A DNA stretch of 32,556 nucleotides from Aphanocapsa feldmannii 277cV. Its GTDB lineage: Bacteria > Cyanobacteriota > Cyanobacteriia > PCC-6307 > Cyanobiaceae. Location: the NCBI GenBank assembly GCA_004768415.1, contig SRMO01000084.1:1-32556 (forward strand), in the 5' to 3' direction. Shown here in pieces: positions 29,171 to 32,556 of this stretch. Below the pieces are notes generated by a model that searched no databases, was not told the DNA's origin, and was given only the letters and a program-made list of their open reading frames with translations. A program made the position numbers and the translations under genes. Position 1 is the first letter of the stretch. The number at the start of each line of letters is the position of its first letter.

Positions 29171-30155
29171 TGGCTGGAGATGGATCGGGGGACCTGGATG
29201 GGCGGTTGGCAGGCGCTGTCCCGGCAGGTTCGTCCTGTGTGTCGATCCGCACCAGCACCTGCATCCGGCTGAAGCCTCCGACCACCAGCGAAGCCTCGGG
29301 ATCGAGGGCGATCTGAACCTCGACCACCCGGGCATCCACATCTTCTGTGGGGTCGGTGCTGAGCACGTCACGACGGCTGATCTTGAGGCCGATGCGCTCC
29401 ACCCTGCCCCGCAGGCTGCCGCTGAACCCGCCATGCTCGGCCTGGATCAGGGCGGGCTGTCCCACGGCGATGCGGCCAATGTCGGTTTCGTAGATCTCGG
29501 CGATCACCGCCATGCTGTCGGTTCGTCCAAGCTCGAGCACACCCTCACCATCGCGAGGACGCTCCCCCTCCCAGGCGAGGATCTCCAGCACCGTGCCGTC
29601 GAAGGGTGCCCGCAGCTCACTGTTCAGCATGTCGGCCTGGATCGCCGCGGCCCTGGCCTGGGCCGCCAGATACTCACCTTCCAGGCTCAGAGAGCGACGC
29701 TCCCGCACATCCACGGCATCGGGTGTCACCACACCGAGGCTCTCCAGGTCGAGATAGCGGTTCAGTTCGTCCTGGGCGACGGCGTGCCGTTGCTTGAGCG
29801 AGGCCGTCTGGGCATTCTGGGCGGCCAGGTCGGCCTTGAGCCTGGCGTTGTTGTCGAACAGTGCCAGCAGCTCTCCCTGGCGCACTGTTGCTCCTTCCTG
29901 GACCAGCAGCTGTGCCACCCGGGGCACACCGCCCGCGCCGCTGGGGGCGTCGAGCCGACGCAGCTCGCCAATGGGCTCCACCCGACCCAGACCGGTGACA
30001 TAGCGGGGAGCGGCCGGGGGGAGGATCGCAGCGGGGGGCGGCGGATCGACGCTGAATCGAGCCTCGCGATGCTGGCTGACCAGCACCGGAGTGGCCAGCA
30101 AGGCTCCGATCAGCAGCAGCAGCCAGGCGCTGAGATTCCGCAGGGGAAGAGTCAT
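29160..30155 (-). CDS. devB: DevB-like membrane fusion protein (HlyD family)
   Basis: ALGRVEP-type motif VTGLGRVEPIGELRRLDAP, coiled-coil hairpin, LRAPFDGTVLEILAWEGE, ABC-associated RVERIGLKISRRDVLSTDPTEDVDARVVEV. Confidence 0.9.
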   Translation of the reverse strand: MTLPLRNLSAWLLLLIGALLATPVLVSQHREARFSVDPPPPAAILPPAAPRYVTGLGRVEPIGELRRLDAPSGAGGVPRVAQLLVQEGATVRQGELLALFDNNARLKADLAAQNAQTASLKQRHAVAQDELNRYLDLESLGVVTPDAVDVRERRSLSLEGEYLAAQARAAAIQADMLNSELRAPFDGTVLEILAWEGERPRDGEGVLELGRTDSMAVIAEIYETDIGRIAVGQPALIQAEHGGFSGSLRGRVERIGLKISRRDVLSTDPTEDVDARVVEVQIALDPEASLVVGGFSRMQVLVRIDTQDEPAGTAPANRPSRSPDPSPANAS

Positions 30156-30988
30156 GCGGCACCGACTTGAGGACTGTCAAAGAGAAGCTCCCTGATGTAG
30201 CGGTCGGCCCAGCTGTCGTCGAATGCCTTGGCCAGGACCCTGCGGGTCTTGTCGTTGCATTGCTGCTGGCGGCAGTAGCGCCGTTGCCCCTCCAGCCTGG
30301 CCAGGCTGGCCGGGTCATCGCTGCCGTCGGGGATGATGGATGCCTTGCGATTCAGCAAGGCATCCAGGTAGCCGAGGGATTGCTTCAGGAAAGCGTTTTC
30401 CTCCTCGGCGCTGCCGGGGCGGACGAAACAGACGGCTGCCGAGAAAATCGACCCCCACTCGGGCAGGTCTCTCGGCGTGGCGTAGGCAAACCGACGCAGG
30501 GGTGCCAGGGCCTCCAGCCACTGCCCATCCAGGGCTGCAGCAGTGGGTGAAAGGTCCACCACAGCGGCGGTCACGCGTCCCCGCGCGGTGACGATGTCGC
30601 AGCCGAACAGTGGCAGATCCCAGCTGTGATCGGGGAACATCACACAGTGCAGGATGTTGAGCCCGGGCCCGAGGTTGGCCACCTCCAGGTGCAGTTTGCG
30701 AAACCCCTGGGCGCTGAAACAGACATTGCGGATCAGCAGGGCCTTGCCGTCAAAGCGGCCATGGATCTCGGCAAAGCCAGGTGGAATGGGCAGCACGGCA
30801 AGGCCGTCGAGCTGGCGCCAGCGCTTCAGAATGCCTTGACTGAGCGCCGAAACGAGGTCGTGGTCGTTGCACGCCTTGAAGCAGGCGATCGTCCGGGCTG
30901 AAAGGCCTTCATGCCCGCTGCTGCTGACGCCGTTGCGGCCGAACAGGCGTTCCAGCCTGACCCTCAATGTGCTGAACGCGGGGATCAT
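30152..30988 (-). CDS. pcyA: phycocyanobilin:ferredoxin oxidoreductase
   Basis: FRKLHLEVANLGPGLNILHCVMFPDHSWDLPLFGCDIVTARGRVTAAVVDLSP, LPEWGSIFSAAVCFVRP, GQRRYCRQQQCNDKTRRVLAKAFDDSWADRYIRELLFD: PcyA. Start at internal Met 30988. Confidence 0.94.
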   Translation of the reverse strand: MIPAFSTLRVRLERLFGRNGVSSSGHEGLSARTIACFKACNDHDLVSALSQGILKRWRQLDGLAVLPIPPGFAEIHGRFDGKALLIRNVCFSAQGFRKLHLEVANLGPGLNILHCVMFPDHSWDLPLFGCDIVTARGRVTAAVVDLSPTAAALDGQWLEALAPLRRFAYATPRDLPEWGSIFSAAVCFVRPGSAEEENAFLKQSLGYLDALLNRKASIIPDGSDDPASLARLEGQRRYCRQQQCNDKTRRVLAKAFDDSWADRYIRELLFDSPQVGAA

Positions 30989-31107
30989 CAGCCTGAGTGG
31001 GAATGAGGGTAGGGGAAGGAGACGGCGGAAAGGGCCTGCTCCAGGACTGTGCATGGGGGCACCACCGCTGGAATGGGCCAGGATTGATTGTCTCACGGGG
31101 TGACCGG

Positions 31108-32376
31108 TTGACCCAGCAGAACAAGGTGATCGAGCCCTTCACAGCGGCGACCACTCAGCTGGCCAATGGCCTTGTGGTGGGCGTGCAGCGTCAAGCCGAT
31201 GCGGGGATGGTCTGCCTCGACCTCTGGTGCGATGCAGGAAGCCGGCAGGAAGGTGACGAGGAAACGGGCATGGCCCATTTCCTCGAGCACATGGTGTTCA
31301 GGGGCAGCGAAACCCTCCCGCCGGGCAGCTTCGACCTGCGCGTGGAGGCCATGGGGGGCAGCAGCAATGCGGCCACCGGCTTTGATGATGTCCACTACCA
31401 CGTGCTGGTGCCGCCGCCCCATGCCGATGAGGCCCTGGCGCTGCTCACGGAGCTGATCCTGTCTCCGCAGCTCGCAGCCGATGCCTTTGCCGTGGAGCGC
31501 CTCGTGGTGTTGGAAGAACTGAGCCAGAGCGAGGACCAGCCCGATGAGGTGGTGTTCCAGAGACTGCTGGCCAAGGGCTGCGGAAGCCATGCCTACGGCC
31601 GGCCGGTGCTGGGGTATCGCCGCAGCCTGGAACACCTCACACCTGCGTCCATGGATGCCTTTCACGGGCGGCTCTACCGGGCCGATGGCCTTGCCCTCGC
31701 CATCACCGGCGCCATCGATCCGGAATGGTGGTTCAGCCGCCTCGAACACTCGCTGCTGGGAAGCCTGCCGCGGCGTCGCCAGCTGGGGAGACGCCCAGGC
31801 GATCTGCTGGTCAGGCCGGGGCGAACGGTGGAGCGGCTGGAGCGGCTGGAGGCAGCACGGCTGCTGATGCTCTGGCCTCTGCCGAAAGCGGAGGCAGTGG
31901 ATGCTCTGATCGGTGCCGAGCTGGCCACCACGCTGCTGTCGGAAGGTCGGCGCAGCCTGCTTGTGCGGTGTCTGCGGGAAGAGCTGTGCCTGGTGGAATC
32001 GGTGGATCTGGAGGTGCATCCCCTGGAAGACGGCAGCATGGCGATCCTGGAGGCTGTCTGTCCTCCTGATCAGCTGGAGGCGGTGGAAGAGGAGATCCAC
32101 AGGAGGTTGTCGGCCTGGTGCAACACGGCGGTCCACCCCGCTGACCTGCAACGGGCGCAGCGCCTGCTGGGGAATGGCTGGCGTTTCGGCCTGGAGGGAC
32201 CCGGCGGACTCGCCGCTGCCATTGGGCCCGGCCTGTTGCGCGGTCGGGTCGATGCGCTCGGAACCTACGTCCAGCAGATTCAGGCCTGGTCCTGCGAGCG
32301 TCTGCTGGCGGACGTGCAACATCTTTTTGCCCCTGAACACGCCCTACGGCTGCTGGCCCTGCCAGCGGGAGGCTGA
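31108..32376 (+). CDS. M16 family zinc peptidase (active subunit type)
   Basis: GMAHFLEHMVFRGSETLPPG contains HxxEH; start uncertain (TTG at 31108 plausible; ORF open from 30997). Confidence 0.9.
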   Translation: MTQQNKVIEPFTAATTQLANGLVVGVQRQADAGMVCLDLWCDAGSRQEGDEETGMAHFLEHMVFRGSETLPPGSFDLRVEAMGGSSNAATGFDDVHYHVLVPPPHADEALALLTELILSPQLAADAFAVERLVVLEELSQSEDQPDEVVFQRLLAKGCGSHAYGRPVLGYRRSLEHLTPASMDAFHGRLYRADGLALAITGAIDPEWWFSRLEHSLLGSLPRRRQLGRRPGDLLVRPGRTVERLERLEAARLLMLWPLPKAEAVDALIGAELATTLLSEGRRSLLVRCLREELCLVESVDLEVHPLEDGSMAILEAVCPPDQLEAVEEEIHRRLSAWCNTAVHPADLQRAQRLLGNGWRFGLEGPGGLAAAIGPGLLRGRVDALGTYVQQIQAWSCERLLADVQHLFAPEHALRLLALPAGG

Positions 32377-32377
32377 C

Positions 32378-32556
32378 GTGCGCCTGGATCTCGATCGAAC
32401 CCTGGCTGGTGGCCTGCGGCTGCTGGGTCAGCGCAGGGCCAGTGGCGGTGTGCTCTCGATGCGACTCTGGGTTGCCGGCGGCAGCGCCAGGGATCCCGAA
32501 GGGCAGCGGGGTCGCGCCCAGCTGATGGCGGGCAGCCTGCATCGGGGGGCGGCCGG
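32378..32556 (+). CDS. second M16 family peptidase, N-terminal part (runs off window)
   Basis: From GTG 32378: VRLDLDRTLAGGLRLLGQRRASGGVLSMRLWVAGGSARDPEGQRGRAQLMAGSLHRGAA; aligns with the M16 N-terminus but without HxxEH. Confidence 0.75.
   Translation, partial: MRLDLDRTLAGGLRLLGQRRASGGVLSMRLWVAGGSARDPEGQRGRAQLMAGSLHRGAA

Noticed and set aside
31093-32340. 415-aa minus ORF opposite the M16 peptidase
   Set aside because: Antisense to a gene with a clear HxxEH motif.
1-32556. tRNA and rRNA genes
   Set aside because: No cloverleaf or rRNA-like sequence noticed by eye in the intergenic gaps; a tRNAscan/Infernal run would be needed to exclude them.

Overview
The window is a GC-rich cyanobacterial chromosome segment of unicellular Synechococcus/Cyanobium type. 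Most of it is core genes: hemA (partial), glpX, rpe, a ccsA-like gene, lptF/lptB/lptA-like genes, DUF309, typA, a VanY-like peptidase, chlP, glyS, sir, a VanX-like dipeptidase, recG, a conserved hypothetical, tsf, rpsB, a GT2 glycosyltransferase, a small basic ORF, devA/devC/devB-like exporter genes, pcyA and two M16 peptidases (the second partial). The most unusual part is an accessory island at about 10.9-15.18 kb between the convergent genes chlP and glyS. It starts with a mosaic pseudogene in which a ~113 bp piece of the glyS 3' region is joined to a ~206 bp piece of chlP. This is the novel joint expected from a tandem duplication of the chlP-glyS junction. Further along the island are a small secreted Cys-containing orphan protein flanked by 27-bp near-direct repeats, a possible ~128 bp element with inverted ends, a secreted plant-type LRR protein whose repeat array is split by a charged AT-rich insert of about 71 aa, and an IS3-like transposase remnant. 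All calls come from reading translations and sequence by eye; no database search was run.
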